A stretch of 64,000 bases of DNA from JBBAFM01 sp041655415 (GTDB lineage: Bacteria > Bacillota > Clostridia > Peptostreptococcales > JAAYPU01). The DNA lies in contig CAYSBC010000001.1 in the NCBI GenBank assembly GCA_964429195.1, positions 1-64,000 of the forward strand, in the 5' to 3' direction. This document shows, piece after piece, positions 8,748 through 17,314 of this stretch. Position numbers and translations under genes: made by a program. The notes beneath the pieces are model-generated. The model had not been told where the DNA came from and made no database searches. It saw only the letters and a list, made by a program, of their open reading frames with translations. Position 1 is the stretch's first letter; each line of letters opens with the position of its first letter.

Positions 8748-9443
8748 ATGAATCATTTTATAGAAGCTTTATATGAATCTATGGCTCTCTGGCAAGCATA
8801 CTATGGTAATTTCTATACTCTTTTAGCTATAACCCAAAGGATTGATGCTTATCCAATAAAGTGGTTAAATTTTAAATACAGTGCTGATATTCAAGACTAC
8901 GTGGAATTTTACAATAGAATTAATGCAATTGTGCTCGAGACAAATATCTATAATTCGGACAATAGCGATAATAAGCAAATCTACAAAAGCATTAACCCTG
9001 CTTTTAAAAAAATTCATTTCAATTTACGATTCCATCTCAATAAACAACCTTTATCACTTTATGACATTTTGGACAGAAAAGAAAAATGGACACTCCTCCC
9101 CATTAAATCATCCGCCTTTCATATGAATGGAAAAGACGGGGAATACAATCTGAAGTTTATATCAAAGGATGGCCATTTAGAAGCTGTCTACAGCAGCCTG
9201 TCTTATAGCCTAGTTATTAATCCCTGGAATATAGGAACCTATAATTATGCCCCTCTTACCGACTCCCCTAATCACTACACCTATGATGTTGAGCCTTATT
9301 ACAAATGGAACAATACACCTTTCTTAAAAGGTCAAGGTCAAATAGCCTCTAATATTATGGCCGGTGAAAATATTCTGAGGTATAATCAATCCTCAAAGGC
9401 ACAAGAAAATTACAATAAAATAAAGGAGCTCTTCAACTCCTAA
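8748..9443 (+). CDS. Uncharacterised 231-aa protein
   Basis: I do not recognise this protein. It is predicted soluble: no signal peptide, no membrane helix and no cysteine. It is rich in Tyr, Asn, Trp and other aromatics, with a helical N-terminus (HFIEALYESMALWQAYYGN) and a C-terminal half full of aromatic and Pro/Asn turns (VINPWNIGTYNY, YTYDVEPYYKWNNTPF). The start is set by AAAGGAGC 8 bases upstream of the ATG; the frame is open a further 22 codons upstream without a ribosome site. It is a single-gene unit, divergent from uvrBA and convergent with the S41 peptidase, with its own -10 box and terminator. Context gives no functional clue. Confidence 0.7.
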   Translation: MNHFIEALYESMALWQAYYGNFYTLLAITQRIDAYPIKWLNFKYSADIQDYVEFYNRINAIVLETNIYNSDNSDNKQIYKSINPAFKKIHFNLRFHLNKQPLSLYDILDRKEKWTLLPIKSSAFHMNGKDGEYNLKFISKDGHLEAVYSSLSYSLVINPWNIGTYNYAPLTDSPNHYTYDVEPYYKWNNTPFLKGQGQIASNIMAGENILRYNQSSKAQENYNKIKELFNS

Positions 9444-9456
9444 TTGCATAGAAAAA

Positions 9457-9499
9457 GTGCATCTCCAATGATCTTCTTTTCCCATCCTCGGAGATGCAC
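9457..9499. terminator. Bidirectional terminator between convergent genes
   Basis: Perfect 10-bp inverted repeat GTGCATCTCC (9457-9466) / GGAGATGCAC (9490-9499) with a 23-base loop, A-rich on the left and T-rich on the right, placed between the plus-strand gene ending at 9443 and the minus-strand peptidase gene ending at 9517. Confidence 0.65.
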
Positions 9500-9516
9500 C
9501 TTTCCTATATTGTTAT

Positions 9517-10728
9517 CTATCGTTTTAAAACTTCCATAGCTCTTTTAAGCTGTTTATCATTTTCTTTTGTGATTAAACCACTTTCCAAAACCTCTTCATC
9601 GAGCTCCACAAGAATATTGGGCTCCACGCCAACATCATGGATGATATCTCCCTTAGGAGAAAAGTATTGTGCAATTGTTATCTTAACACCATCTCCATTT
9701 TCTAAGGGTTGAATCCTTTGAATAATCCCCTTGCCAAATGTTCTGGTACCAATGATCTTCCCTTCCCCTGAGTCCTTAATGGCAGCGGCCAAAATTTCGG
9801 ATGCACTTGCTGAACTTTCATTGACTAGAATAACATAAGGTATCTCTGTTTTTTCTCGGTCCGATTCATAAAACCTTTTATTCCCTTTATTGTCCTCCGT
9901 ATAGATAATTGTTTCCTTACCTAACAACATATCCGCTATCTCTATGCTTTCGCTTACAAGACCTCCTGGGTTATTTCTCAAATCAATTATCAAACCGGAA
10001 ATATCCTGTGAATCCAAGTTCCTTAAATGATTTTTAAAGTCATCCGCTGTATTTTCATCAAAGGATACAATGCGGATATAGCCTAGACCATCCTCTAGAA
10101 GCTCAGACTCAACCGATACAATCTTCACATTGGCCCTCATAATGTTAAAATCAAGAAGTCCACTTTCACCCTCGCGCATCACTGTAATTTTGACAGAAGT
10201 GCCCGGTTGACCTCTCATTTTACTAACAGCTATTTCCATTTCCTCAGCTGAATACTCTACACCATCTACCTTGACTATTTTATCGCCACCTTTTATACCG
10301 GCCAAATCCGCAGGACTTCCGGAAAAGGGAGCAACGACAGTAATATAACCTGTATCCGCGGGATAAACTGTGACGCCGATGCCTTGAAACTCGCCTTGAC
10401 TTGAAATCATTAAGTCTTCATATTCCTTGGATGTCAAATAGGAAGAATAGGGGTCACCTAAACCTTGAAACAGACCCTTATAAAGTCCTCTCATGATGTC
10501 TTCCTCATTGACAGGTATATAATAATTGTCATCGATGTAATCTTTCAATTCAAATAGTTTGCCATATTTATTCATGATATAACGATAGTTTTCAAAATCA
10601 TGATAGGATATGAGAACCTTTCCTTTTAATGGGATAAAGGTCATAAGGCCTACTGTAACAGTTGCCGTAATGACAATAACAACAATTAATAACATGACCA
10701 CTTTTTTCTTATTCATTCTTTTTACCAC
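9517..10728 (-). CDS. S41 family C-terminal processing peptidase (CtpA/CtpB type)
   Basis: 403 aa, membrane-anchored serine protease that trims exported proteins at their C-termini. One N-terminal helix (about 9-31), a PDZ domain (about 105-180, GIGVTVYPADTGYITV onward) and the S41 catalytic domain. The catalytic dyad is visible: Ser308 in SASASEI and Lys333 in TFGKG, 25 residues apart as in E. coli Prc. Start choice is uncertain: GTG at 10728 has GAGG 7 bases upstream; ATG at 10755 lacks a ribosome site and ATG at 10716 has only GGTGG. It lies downstream of recJ, and the ftsE-ftsX-M23 block precedes recJ on the same strand; CtpB-like enzymes act in sporulation in Bacillus, but the role here is not shown. 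Confidence 0.9.
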   Translation of the reverse strand: MVKRMNKKKVVMLLIVVIVITATVTVGLMTFIPLKGKVLISYHDFENYRYIMNKYGKLFELKDYIDDNYYIPVNEEDIMRGLYKGLFQGLGDPYSSYLTSKEYEDLMISSQGEFQGIGVTVYPADTGYITVVAPFSGSPADLAGIKGGDKIVKVDGVEYSAEEMEIAVSKMRGQPGTSVKITVMREGESGLLDFNIMRANVKIVSVESELLEDGLGYIRIVSFDENTADDFKNHLRNLDSQDISGLIIDLRNNPGGLVSESIEIADMLLGKETIIYTEDNKGNKRFYESDREKTEIPYVILVNESSASASEILAAAIKDSGEGKIIGTRTFGKGIIQRIQPLENGDGVKITIAQYFSPKGDIIHDVGVEPNILVELDEEVLESGLITKENDKQLKRAMEVLKR

Positions 10729-10794
10729 CAAGCTTCCTCTGAATTGTCTTTCCATTCTATTATTAGATATTCGTAAAACAGAACATTATTACTC

Positions 10795-12507
10795 TTAAAT
10801 TTCGGATGTTCGTTTTATATCCTCTATTTGAAAACAAATCTTTTTTAAACCTTTGTATTCGTTAATTTCCGGTATACCTATGATGGATAGGTTTTCATCC
10901 GGTGAAAAACTGTCAAATCTATTTTTCAAATAAAAACCAACACATTCTATAGTATAGCCATTTTTATTCTTCAATACAACCTTAACATGGTCTTTATCCT
11001 TACCCATCAGGTACTTCTTTTCTATCCATAAATTTTTAATTAAAAAAAGAGGTCTTTCATTTTTATGTCCAAAAGGTTCTAGTTTTTCAATGATTTCGAC
11101 AAATTCAAAATTAATATCACTCACTTCTAATTCCAAAGATATTTCTGCTTTGGGTACAAAGCAATCACTATTTTTCTCTTTTATTCTTTGCATATCTTTA
11201 TTGAGGTTTTCTCTTAATAGATGAATATCCTGTTCATAGATACTGAATCCACAGGCTCCACTATGTCCTCCAAATTTAATATAATTCTCTTTGTATTGAT
11301 TCATATACTGAAAAAGATTAATATCAACAATACTTCTGCCCGTCCCCTTGAACACTTTTGCACCATCAGACCGGGTAACTATAATAGTAGGTCTATAAAA
11401 GGCTTCCTTTATCTTTGAGGCGACAATGCCGGCTACACCCTCATGGGTGTTAGGAGACTCAATGACTAAAAAAAGATCTTCCGGGTGGTTTTTGACAGCT
11501 ATTTCATAGCATTGATCAAAGGCATCCTTTTGGATATTTCTTCTTTCTCGGTTGCTTTCTATAAGCAGGGCTGTTTTATCATCAATTTCTTTCTCATTGT
11601 CGCTCAATAATAATTCTACACCTGTCAGCGCATGATTGATTCTTCCGGCTGCATTAATGTGAGGCCCTATGATAAAACTGATATGATAGGATTTTATTTT
11701 CTTTTCACCCAGTCCTATTCCTTCTATGAGTGCAGCAAGACCTTTTCTCTTTTTTTTATTGATTTCTTTAAGTCCGTATTTGACAAAGGTTCTATTTTCA
11801 TCTAAAAGGGGAACAATGTCGGATACGGTTCCTATAGCTAACAAATCAAGAACATCTAAAAGAATTTGCTTGGGAAGGTTTGCTTTGCGTTGTAAGCCCT
11901 GGGCCAGCTTAAAGGCTACACCACAACCACATATATCTTTAAATGGATATGTACAATCATGTTGCTTGGGGTTTAAGATGAGACACTCAGGCAGTTTTTC
12001 ACCTACATGATGATGGTCTGTTACGACAATATCCAGTCCAATCTCTTTTGCATAATCGACTTCTGCAACAGAAGTACTTCCACAATCTACTGTAATGACT
12101 AAATCTGTTCCTTTATTTTTTATGTTTTGCAGGGCTTCTTTATTGAGCCCGTAGCCTTCCTCAAATCGAGATGGAATATAGTAGTCAATCTTATCTGTTA
12201 ATAGAGACAACACTTCATAGAGCAAGGATACACTGGTTACTCCATCCACATCATAATCACCATAAATACAGATTTTTTTATCCTCAGCAATGGTTTGCTT
12301 TATTTTCAGTATCACCTTATCCATATTTTTAAGTAAAAAAGGATCATAGGTTTTTCTCGGAGACAGAGAAAAGAATTCCTCCATCTCCTCTTCGTCCGAT
12401 AAACCTATCATCCATAAGAACTTCCTTATTTTGGAATCCACGCTTAAATGAAAATCAACATCTTCATTATAAGCTTTTATCATCCATTTTTTTTCTTTGT
12501 TGTACAT
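10795..12507 (-). CDS. recJ: Single-stranded-DNA-specific exonuclease RecJ
   Basis: 570 aa, 5'-3' ssDNA exonuclease for recombination and mismatch/base-excision repair. DHH phosphoesterase motifs in order: YGDYDVDGVTS, VITVDCGS, VVTDHHHVGE, followed by the DHHA1 motif GPHINAAGRI and the second HSGACGFSI glycine-rich motif, then a C-terminal OB-like domain (about 450-560). The length matches the E. coli-type short RecJ rather than the longer Bacillus form. Start at 12507 with a modest AAAGGGA site. It ends 66 bases before the S41 peptidase start and begins 25 bases after the M23 gene stop, so it may share transcription with ftsE-ftsX-M23. Confidence 0.96.
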   Translation of the reverse strand: MYNKEKKWMIKAYNEDVDFHLSVDSKIRKFLWMIGLSDEEEMEEFFSLSPRKTYDPFLLKNMDKVILKIKQTIAEDKKICIYGDYDVDGVTSVSLLYEVLSLLTDKIDYYIPSRFEEGYGLNKEALQNIKNKGTDLVITVDCGSTSVAEVDYAKEIGLDIVVTDHHHVGEKLPECLILNPKQHDCTYPFKDICGCGVAFKLAQGLQRKANLPKQILLDVLDLLAIGTVSDIVPLLDENRTFVKYGLKEINKKKRKGLAALIEGIGLGEKKIKSYHISFIIGPHINAAGRINHALTGVELLLSDNEKEIDDKTALLIESNRERRNIQKDAFDQCYEIAVKNHPEDLFLVIESPNTHEGVAGIVASKIKEAFYRPTIIVTRSDGAKVFKGTGRSIVDINLFQYMNQYKENYIKFGGHSGACGFSIYEQDIHLLRENLNKDMQRIKEKNSDCFVPKAEISLELEVSDINFEFVEIIEKLEPFGHKNERPLFLIKNLWIEKKYLMGKDKDHVKVVLKNKNGYTIECVGFYLKNRFDSFSPDENLSIIGIPEINEYKGLKKICFQIEDIKRTSEI

Positions 12508-12532
12508 AGTTTTTCCCTTTAGAATCTTTACG

Positions 12533-13654
12533 TTATTTCAAGTATGGCATAGGATCAACATATTCTCCGTTAACCCTGACTTCAAAATGAAGATGCGGAC
12601 CGGTAGATTGACCTGTACTTCCTGATTTTGCAATGGTTTGGCCTTTTTTCACTTTCTCTCCCAAGGATACCGTGAGACTGTTGTTATGAGCATATAAAGT
12701 AACTATCCCACCGCCATGGTCAATCATAACTGTTTTCCCGTATCCTCCAAGCCAGTTGGAGTGTATCACCACGCCATCATTGACTGCAACGATGGTGCTA
12801 TTCGATGGTACTCTGAAATCCGTACCTGTATGTAATTTATTGACTTTAAGTATAGGGTGTAGTCTATTTCCAAAAGGAGAAGTAATCGTTTTATAGCCTG
12901 GGCAAGGCCATGCAAAAACGCCTCCCACATAGTCTGAGTCACTCTGTGCTTTTCGGATAATTTCTGCTAACTCTTTTGCATAATCATTTAAACTATCAAT
13001 TTGTTGTTCTAATGCTTTATTGTCTTCTTTGACCTTCTGTCTCAGGTTGACAGCTTGTCCTCTGCTAACCTCCAGAGATTCCTGCTTGCTAACCACATTC
13101 GACTTTTGTTGGTGAAGGGCATACTTTAATTGATCCAATTTTTCTTTTGCAGCAGTCAGTTCTTGATGTTTTTCTTTTAATCCCTTTAACAACTCCACAT
13201 CGTGTGCATAAATTCTTTTAGCCATTTCCAAGTTATTCATGAATTCTCTGAAATCAGAAGAGTCCAGTAGTATTTGTAGCAAGCCCACATCTCCATTTTT
13301 ATACATCACTACCAATCTTGAATTCAATAACTCGTTTCGATCATCAATTTCTTTTTGCTTTTGATTGAGATTTTCAATACAGGTATTAATCTGCTTCTGG
13401 GTATCTCTAATCTCGGCTTCAAGGACCTTAAGCTCATTTTCCTTTTTTTCTATCTGATTATCCAAATCAGTGATTTGCTCTACAATGCTTTTTTCCTTCT
13501 TCTCACCTTGAGTCAACAAATCCTTTATCCCGTCCAGCTTTTTGGTGATACCGTCAAGTTCTTGTTGTGTTTCCTCCACACCTCCAAAAGTATGAGAGAT
13601 GGGCAAGGTAGACATCAACATTATAATACAAATACAAGCTACTACTTTTTTCAT
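12533..13654 (-). CDS. Secreted M23 peptidase with coiled coil (EnvC/PcsB-like FtsEX partner)
   Basis: 373 aa. Signal peptide (about 1-25, MKKVVACICIIMLMS...), a long coiled coil (about 28-245) and a C-terminal LytM/M23 metallopeptidase domain. The zinc ligands are intact: His and Asp of HTGTD, and His354/His356 of HLHFE, so it is a catalytically competent peptidoglycan endopeptidase and not a degenerate activator like E. coli EnvC. The gene lies 18 bases after ftsX, with GGGGGGAAG as ribosome site. By analogy with FtsEX-EnvC and FtsEX-PcsB, the coiled coil should dock on the FtsX outer loop, which would gate the enzyme. Confidence 0.93.
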   Translation of the reverse strand: MKKVVACICIIMLMSTLPISHTFGGVEETQQELDGITKKLDGIKDLLTQGEKKEKSIVEQITDLDNQIEKKENELKVLEAEIRDTQKQINTCIENLNQKQKEIDDRNELLNSRLVVMYKNGDVGLLQILLDSSDFREFMNNLEMAKRIYAHDVELLKGLKEKHQELTAAKEKLDQLKYALHQQKSNVVSKQESLEVSRGQAVNLRQKVKEDNKALEQQIDSLNDYAKELAEIIRKAQSDSDYVGGVFAWPCPGYKTITSPFGNRLHPILKVNKLHTGTDFRVPSNSTIVAVNDGVVIHSNWLGGYGKTVMIDHGGGIVTLYAHNNSLTVSLGEKVKKGQTIAKSGSTGQSTGPHLHFEVRVNGEYVDPMPYLK

Positions 13655-13672
13655 AAGTTGCTTCCCCCCTTA

Positions 13673-14566
13673 TTAAGTATCTAAGAACTTTCTCATCGAT
13701 AGTATACTGCCAACTGCTCCTATGCCGACACCCATGCTGGCAAATATCCATATTAAATTACCCATTAAAAACGAACTTGGTACTAAGTCAATTGGAAAGA
13801 TTAAAAAAGCTTCTTGGGAGAACCCTTCTAGAATCTTGCCATAGGATAAGCCTATTAGGGCTAAAGAAACTATCGCCCCTATTAAACCGATAATAACTCC
13901 TTCCACTAAAAATGGTCCCCTTATAAACCAATTTGTTGCCCCTACATATTTCATAATGCTTATTTCTTTTTCCCGAGCCGTTACGGTTAGTTTAATCGTA
14001 TTGGCTACAATGAATATGGAAATAATAATTAACACAAAAATAGCAACAATACCTGCTTTTTGTATTAAATTCGTTATACTGATAACTTTATCAACGGTTG
14101 TCTTATAATACTGTACTTCGTCAATGCCTTCAATATCTTTAACCTTATTGGCCACAGTATCAGCATCCTCTAAGGTTTGAACCTTGAAGGTAAAGGATGC
14201 CGGAAGCGCTTTATCTTCAAGACCCTCTAGCAAATAGCTGTTTTCTCCCCATCTGTTTTTTAAGATGACTAGGGCATCTTCTTTACTTATGTACTCTACC
14301 TCTTCTATCTCAGGGATTTCCTTCAAATCTTTCTCAATAGCCTTTATTCTACTGTCTTCTATGTCTTCGTCTAAATAAACCTCAATTGTCTCAAATTGCA
14401 GCTTAGCTGACTCTGCAATAAGATTGATGTTGACTATAAAAATTAAGAATAATCCTAATATGAGTAGCATGGCGGTTATGGAAAACGTTGAAACAAAGCA
14501 CATATTTTTATGTCTTGACATCTGGATGAAGGCTTGTCTTATCATATAGTGAAGTGATTTTATCAT
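13673..14566 (-). CDS. ftsX: Cell division ABC transporter permease FtsX
   Basis: 297 aa. Four membrane helices: one near 25-47, then an extracellular loop (about 50-165) that binds the periplasmic hydrolase, then three C-terminal helices (about 172-194, 218-243, 263-290). Conserved cytoplasmic EKEISIMKYVGATNWFIRGPF, the coupling helix of the FtsX family. FtsX with FtsE transmits cytoplasmic ATP hydrolysis to the outside hydrolase encoded next. It follows ftsE by 3 bases. Confidence 0.97.
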   Translation of the reverse strand: MIKSLHYMIRQAFIQMSRHKNMCFVSTFSITAMLLILGLFLIFIVNINLIAESAKLQFETIEVYLDEDIEDSRIKAIEKDLKEIPEIEEVEYISKEDALVILKNRWGENSYLLEGLEDKALPASFTFKVQTLEDADTVANKVKDIEGIDEVQYYKTTVDKVISITNLIQKAGIVAIFVLIIISIFIVANTIKLTVTAREKEISIMKYVGATNWFIRGPFLVEGVIIGLIGAIVSLALIGLSYGKILEGFSQEAFLIFPIDLVPSSFLMGNLIWIFASMGVGIGAVGSILSMRKFLDT

Positions 14567-14569
14567 TGT

Positions 14570-15241
14570 TTATATAAGCCCCCCTCGAGTGTCATTAATA
14601 ATTTTGCCATTACCAATTGTTATCACTCTTTTATCCATTTTGCAGACAATATCCTTAGCATGAGTAGCCATAACAATGGTTGTTCCTCTAAGATTGATTT
14701 GTTTTAATAATTTCATTATTTCCCATGCATTGTCTTCGTCCAAATTACCGGTAGGCTCATCCGCTATTAATACAGAGGGATTATTGATAATAGCTCTGGC
14801 TATAGCAACCCTTTGTTGTTCTCCAGCGGATAACTCATCAGGAAATTTATTGGCTTTGCCACTAATGCCAACAAGATTCAACACTTGGGGAATTGTTCTT
14901 TTGATGGCTCTTGGATGGGTATGAACTATTTCCATTGCAAATGCAATATTTTCATAAGCTGTTTTGTGGGGTAATAATCTGAAGTCCTGAAAAACTATGC
15001 CAATATTTCTTCTGTGTTTAGGTATATTTCTGTTAGATAGCTTGGTCACTTCAGTATTGCCCACAAATATTTTTCCTGATGTAGCCTCTATTTCCTTTAA
15101 AAGAAGTTTGATAAAAGTTGATTTTCCTGCCCCACTGTGCCCCATTAAAAAAACGAATTCTCCCTTATCTATCTTAATATTGACATCAGACAATCCAATT
15201 GTTTTTTTGTACATTTTGGTAACATTATCAAATACTATCAT
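14570..15241 (-). CDS. ftsE: Cell division ATP-binding protein FtsE
   Basis: 223-aa ABC ATPase. Walker A GHSGAGKST at 34-42, Q-loop in VFQDFRLLP, signature LSAGEQQRVAIA, Walker B VLIADEPTGNLDE, H-loop MATHAKD. Works with FtsX to control peptidoglycan hydrolysis at division (or in Firmicutes, elongation/sporulation). First gene of the ftsE-ftsX-M23 block. Upstream GAGGGG is 12 bases from the ATG. The leader between 15242 and 15340 is AT-rich with TATACT/TAAAAT candidates but no clear single promoter. Confidence 0.98.
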   Translation of the reverse strand: MIVFDNVTKMYKKTIGLSDVNIKIDKGEFVFLMGHSGAGKSTFIKLLLKEIEATSGKIFVGNTEVTKLSNRNIPKHRRNIGIVFQDFRLLPHKTAYENIAFAMEIVHTHPRAIKRTIPQVLNLVGISGKANKFPDELSAGEQQRVAIARAIINNPSVLIADEPTGNLDEDNAWEIMKLLKQINLRGTTIVMATHAKDIVCKMDKRVITIGNGKIINDTRGGLI

Positions 15242-15389
15242 ATTGTCTCTTTTCCCCTCTAAGAAACCCTTACAAATAGAGGTTTTTATTTCTCTATATA
15301 CATTTTAGTATAAAATGTCGCTTCTTTCTACAAAATAACCAAAAAAGTATATTACGTTTTTGTTACTTTCATTTTATCTGCTTTTATTC

Positions 15390-15395
15390 TATAAT
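15390..15395 (+). promoter_or_regulatory. -10 element for the 5-formyl-THF cyclo-ligase gene
   Basis: TATAAT 39 bases before the start codon; the -35 region at 17 bases is poor (TTTCAT). Confidence 0.35.
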
Positions 15396-15434
15396 TTTAT
15401 AAAACAGTATCGCCTGCGAAAGGAGAAAGAAACT

Positions 15435-16016
15435 ATGCTTATAAAGACAGACAAAAAAGACCTCCGAATGAAGGCCTTAAATGATAGGAAATTTTTACCT
15501 GCCTCTCTTCAACAAAGGTATTCTCATGCAATTTTTGACAGATTACAAGCTTTTCCGGTTTATACACAAGCTAAAGAAGTCATGGTCTATTTAGATTTTA
15601 AGAATGAGGTTTCGACAGATAGAATTGTGAAGGATCTTATTAAAAGGAATCAGCATGTCTATATCCCGGTAACGGTTTCTGAAAATTGTATGATTATTCC
15701 TTCTTTAATTAAGGATAAAAAGGATCTCAATGTCTGCGATTTTGGAATGCTTGAAACACCTGTAGAGAAGGCTTCCTCCGTTCATAATTCTTGCATCGAT
15801 TTAATTATCGTACCTGGTCTTGTCTTTGACGTCACCGGTAATCGAATTGGTTTCGGTAAAGGCTACTATGATAATTATTTAGAATCTCTTGGCCGAAAGG
15901 TAACAACTATTGCTCTGGCCTATGATTTTCAGGTTAAAGAATCTATACCCTCGGAATCTCACGATTTTAAGATGGATTATATTGTAACACCTAGTAGAAT
16001 TATTACTGCTCCATAA
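15435..16016 (+). CDS. 5-formyltetrahydrofolate cyclo-ligase
   Basis: 193 aa. Converts 5-formyl-THF to 5,10-methenyl-THF with ATP, clearing an inhibitory storage folate. Signature near the C-terminus: VPGLVFDVTGNRIGFGKGYY with the glycine-rich ATP/folate loop; N-terminal KKDLRMKAL basic helix is also typical. The start at 15435 is set by AAAGGAGA 8 bases upstream; the frame continues open for 25 codons further upstream with no ribosome site. Its last 14 bases overlap the 3' end of the convergent Tad-locus gene at 16003. Confidence 0.93.
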   Translation: MLIKTDKKDLRMKALNDRKFLPASLQQRYSHAIFDRLQAFPVYTQAKEVMVYLDFKNEVSTDRIVKDLIKRNQHVYIPVTVSENCMIIPSLIKDKKDLNVCDFGMLETPVEKASSVHNSCIDLIIVPGLVFDVTGNRIGFGKGYYDNYLESLGRKVTTIALAYDFQVKESIPSESHDFKMDYIVTPSRIITAP

Positions 16017-16530
16017 TTCCCCTTCCCCTGTACCCGTATCCGGAGCTGCGAATCCCGATAGGAATCGTATTTTGAAGATTCAATAACCTGAAATGGCCTC
16101 GACCTGCATCAATCGTAACGATGACTAGGGGTTCAAGGATAACCTTGCTTCTTTTTGTTTCAGGATCCTTATAGGCATATCCATATGCAAAGGGGTAACT
16201 ATGAACCAGCTCCGTTTTATTGAAATAATAACAAATCTGTGTATCATCAAAATAGGCCACCCAATATTCCGTATCTTCTGACCAATAATCTTTTTTAATC
16301 GATTGGTTAAAGATGAATTGTATTGCCTTATTCCCCTCCTGATAATTAAAGATTTTATGTCCCAATGGATACTTTTCCTCATCGTAAAAAAGCATGGCAG
16401 CAGAAGCACAATCATCAGCAATCATTTTAATTTCTTCCAACTGAATACTATACCTGTTGTAGTCAAACTGAAATACTATAAACATGCTATAAAGTAAGGT
16501 TATAGCCAGTCCTAGGATAAGGGTTTTCAT
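16003..16530 (-). CDS. Tad-locus membrane-anchored protein, 175 aa
   Basis: Not recognised as a named family. One N-terminal helix (about 2-20, TLILGLAITLLYSMFIVF) followed by a mostly extracytoplasmic domain. The segment after the helix (EEIKMIADDCASAAMLFYD) resembles the alpha-helical spine of TadE/TadF-type pseudopilins, but there is no G/xxxxE prepilin cleavage motif. The C-terminus is Gly/Arg/Tyr-rich (GIRSSGYGYRGRG). Last gene of the Tad operon; its ATG overlaps the stop of the 138-aa gene by four bases, and its 3' end overlaps the convergent cyclo-ligase gene by 14 bases. Inference: minor pilin or pilus-tip/assembly factor. Confidence 0.75.
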   Translation of the reverse strand: MKTLILGLAITLLYSMFIVFQFDYNRYSIQLEEIKMIADDCASAAMLFYDEEKYPLGHKIFNYQEGNKAIQFIFNQSIKKDYWSEDTEYWVAYFDDTQICYYFNKTELVHSYPFAYGYAYKDPETKRSKVILEPLVIVTIDAGRGHFRLLNLQNTIPIGIRSSGYGYRGRGIMEQ

Positions 16531-16943
16531 GGCATCACCTGTTCACTGGCGCCAAAGCTCTCAATAATATAATAATAGGAATTGTCTTCTTCTTTTATTC
16601 CCCAAAATTGTGGTGCTGCAATAACTGCCTTAATAGGAACACCAATCTTATAATGAATCAATCCTCTTTCATCGAATTCATTCTGCCGGTATTTGATGTT
16701 TTCTGTCACCTCAATGATAATTTCACTTTCATGAACATTCCTGAATTCCTCAATGATATTTTGCTTGACCTCCTCTATCAATTCAGGAGTAAACAAACCT
16801 TTAGCTCTGGCTTTTTCTTTTGCATTATAGACGATATTCTGAAATTGCGTGATATGATGATAATTTCTTTGTTCTAAAGCGTATTGCAAAGGAAATGTTA
16901 ATAATAACAATAAAACGGCTGTCATGACAATGATATGTTTCAT
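16527..16943 (-). CDS. Tad-locus membrane-anchored protein, 138 aa
   Basis: Small protein with an N-terminal helix (about 3-20) followed by ALEQRNYHHITQFQNIVYN, an amphipathic stretch like the spine of TadE-type pseudopilins, then an alpha/beta extracytoplasmic domain (FRNVHESEIIIEVTENIKY). No cysteine, no clear prepilin cleavage site. Four-base overlap with the downstream 175-aa gene and 26 bases from the upstream 48-aa gene stop, so part of the Tad operon. Function is inferred from position only. Confidence 0.75.
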   Translation of the reverse strand: MKHIIVMTAVLLLLLTFPLQYALEQRNYHHITQFQNIVYNAKEKARAKGLFTPELIEEVKQNIIEEFRNVHESEIIIEVTENIKYRQNEFDERGLIHYKIGVPIKAVIAAPQFWGIKEEDNSYYYIIESFGASEQVMP

Positions 16944-16969
16944 AGGGATATCCTTCTTTCTCTCTTATC

Positions 16970-17116
16970 CTAGGGCTCTATCCTTTGAACGCTTAATTGT
17001 TGCTTCATGATTTTAGCTGCATTGTTTTTAACAGAATCCTGCTGCTCACCCAGTATCATTTGATACAGATAAATCCCTAAAATGGTTAACATACAAATTA
17101 TAATCAGTTGTTTCAA
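16970..17116 (-). CDS. Very small Tad-locus membrane protein (48 aa, TTG start)
   Basis: 48 codons read from TTG at 17116 to TAG at 16970. GGGG lies 9 bases before the TTG. The N-terminal half is one hydrophobic helix (LIIICMLTILGIYLYQMIL), the rest is polar and helical (EQQDSVKNNAAKIMKQQ). The layout copies the 52-aa gene just upstream (short hydrophobic N-terminus plus polar tail) and fits the size of Flp-type major pilins, but the G/xxxxEY processing motif is missing. Supported by position in a tight operon, ribosome site and composition; not by a recognised family. Confidence 0.6.
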   Translation of the reverse strand: MKQLIIICMLTILGIYLYQMILGEQQDSVKNNAAKIMKQQLSVQRIEP

Positions 17117-17139
17117 TGCTCAAATCCCCTCTCTCGTCA

Positions 17140-17298
17140 CTAGTTTTCGTGATCAATCAATTCGGTCATACGTACATTGGCTTCCGTAACAATATTCGAA
17201 GCTCCAGTCTTCAAGGAACCGCTAGGCCCATTGATTAATGTAGTCCCAATGTAAGCACCTAAAATAATCGTAGCCAAAATAATAATAATGTTTTTCAT
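17140..17298 (-). CDS. Small Flp-pilin-like protein (52 aa)
   Basis: 52 codons from ATG at 17298, with GAGGGGG 8 bases upstream, to TAG at 17140. Hydrophobic N-terminal helix (NIIIILATIILGAYIGTTLI) then a Ser/Gly/Thr-rich segment and a polar helix (TEANVRMTELIDHEN). Size, position right after TadC and hydrophobic-then-polar layout match Flp pilins, which form the fibre in Tad systems; however the residue five places after the candidate Gly is not Glu and no EY pair exists, so processing by a class IV peptidase is uncertain. Confidence 0.7.
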   Translation of the reverse strand: MKNIIIILATIILGAYIGTTLINGPSGSLKTGASNIVTEANVRMTELIDHEN

Positions 17299-17314
17299 AG
17301 ATACTTCCCCCTCT

